DNA of 64,000 nt from Thalassotalea sp. 1_MG-2023 (GTDB taxonomy: Bacteria; Pseudomonadota; Gammaproteobacteria; Enterobacterales; Alteromonadaceae), in assembly GCF_030546745.1 (NCBI RefSeq), contig NZ_JAUOPD010000016.1, forward strand, positions 1 to 64,000, written 5' to 3'. Positions 63,964 to 64,000 of the stretch are shown here, in pieces. Position 1 is the stretch's first letter. Each line of letters opens with the position of its first letter. The position numbers and the translations under genes are program-made. Under the pieces are notes generated by a model. The model was given only the letters and a program-made list of their open reading frames with translations, was not told the DNA's origin and did no database searches.

Positions 63964-64000
63964 GTATAATTTCCTTAAATATTTTATTTATTGTTGTAAC

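Overview
The window looks like chromosomal DNA of a marine gammaproteobacterium of the order Alteromonadales, most likely Colwelliaceae (Thalassotalea or Colwellia type). The evidence is AT-rich sequence, the hdfR/maoP divergent pair, the sirB2-sirB1-kdsA block, a GN-class sortase with its marine VIT/vWA target, several PEP-CTERM proteins and AcrAB-type efflux genes. The assignment rests on gene content only. I saw no rRNA, tRNA, CRISPR array, prophage or full-length transposase gene.

Layout. 0-6 kb: an aldo/keto reductase, then a surface-protein region. A PEP-CTERM protein lies behind a c-di-GMP-I (GEMM) riboswitch, divergent from an M9 collagenase-like protease with a C-terminal dockerin, which is followed 15 bp later by a cohesin-domain protein with a PEP-CTERM-like tail. 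6-12 kb: ppc, a beta-lactamase-fold serine hydrolase, a thioesterase and an RmlD-like reductase. 12-14 kb: hdfR divergent from maoP. 14-19.4 kb: a two-gene signalling operon (REC/HD-GYP c-di-GMP phosphodiesterase and a BvgS-like hybrid kinase with three periplasmic binding domains). 19.4-24.5 kb: a TetR-RND-MFP efflux locus with a palindromic operator. 24.5-26 kb: SatD and DUF3307 proteins behind three palindromes spaced exactly 28 bp apart. 26-37 kb: a phosphatase, a PadR/HAAS pair with a long inverted-repeat operator, a soluble PAS-MCP (BdlA-like), a DMT exporter, an S10 peptidase, a Bax-like glucosaminidase and an AraC/AhpD-like pair. 37-42.4 kb: a TonB-dependent receptor and the sortase/target pair. 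42.4-48.4 kb: small genes, including a 45-residue membrane protein behind an XRE regulator, then a secreted esterase divergent from a CadC-like regulator. 48.4-52.6 kb: a PEP-CTERM protein, a methyltransferase, folM-folE-folX (tetrahydromonapterin synthesis) and folK. 52.9-60 kb: an Asp-box lipoprotein, a secreted MBL-fold hydrolase, a MAPEG gene broken by a MITE, a secreted metzincin protease, a GFA protein and a PD40 propeller protein. 60.5-64 kb: kdsA, DUF819, sirB1, sirB2.

Two themes stand out. The first is surface display and c-di-GMP: the riboswitch, the HD-GYP operon, the PEP-CTERM proteins, the cohesin/dockerin protease and the sortase pair all point to control of what sits on the cell surface. 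The second is a family of short non-coding elements (MITEs) with terminal inverted repeats, TA target duplications and a hairpin that covaries between copies. I find five copies or fragments. One splits a MAPEG gene so cleanly that removing it and one TA restores a 133-codon reading frame. Another supplies the last base of a neighbouring stop codon.
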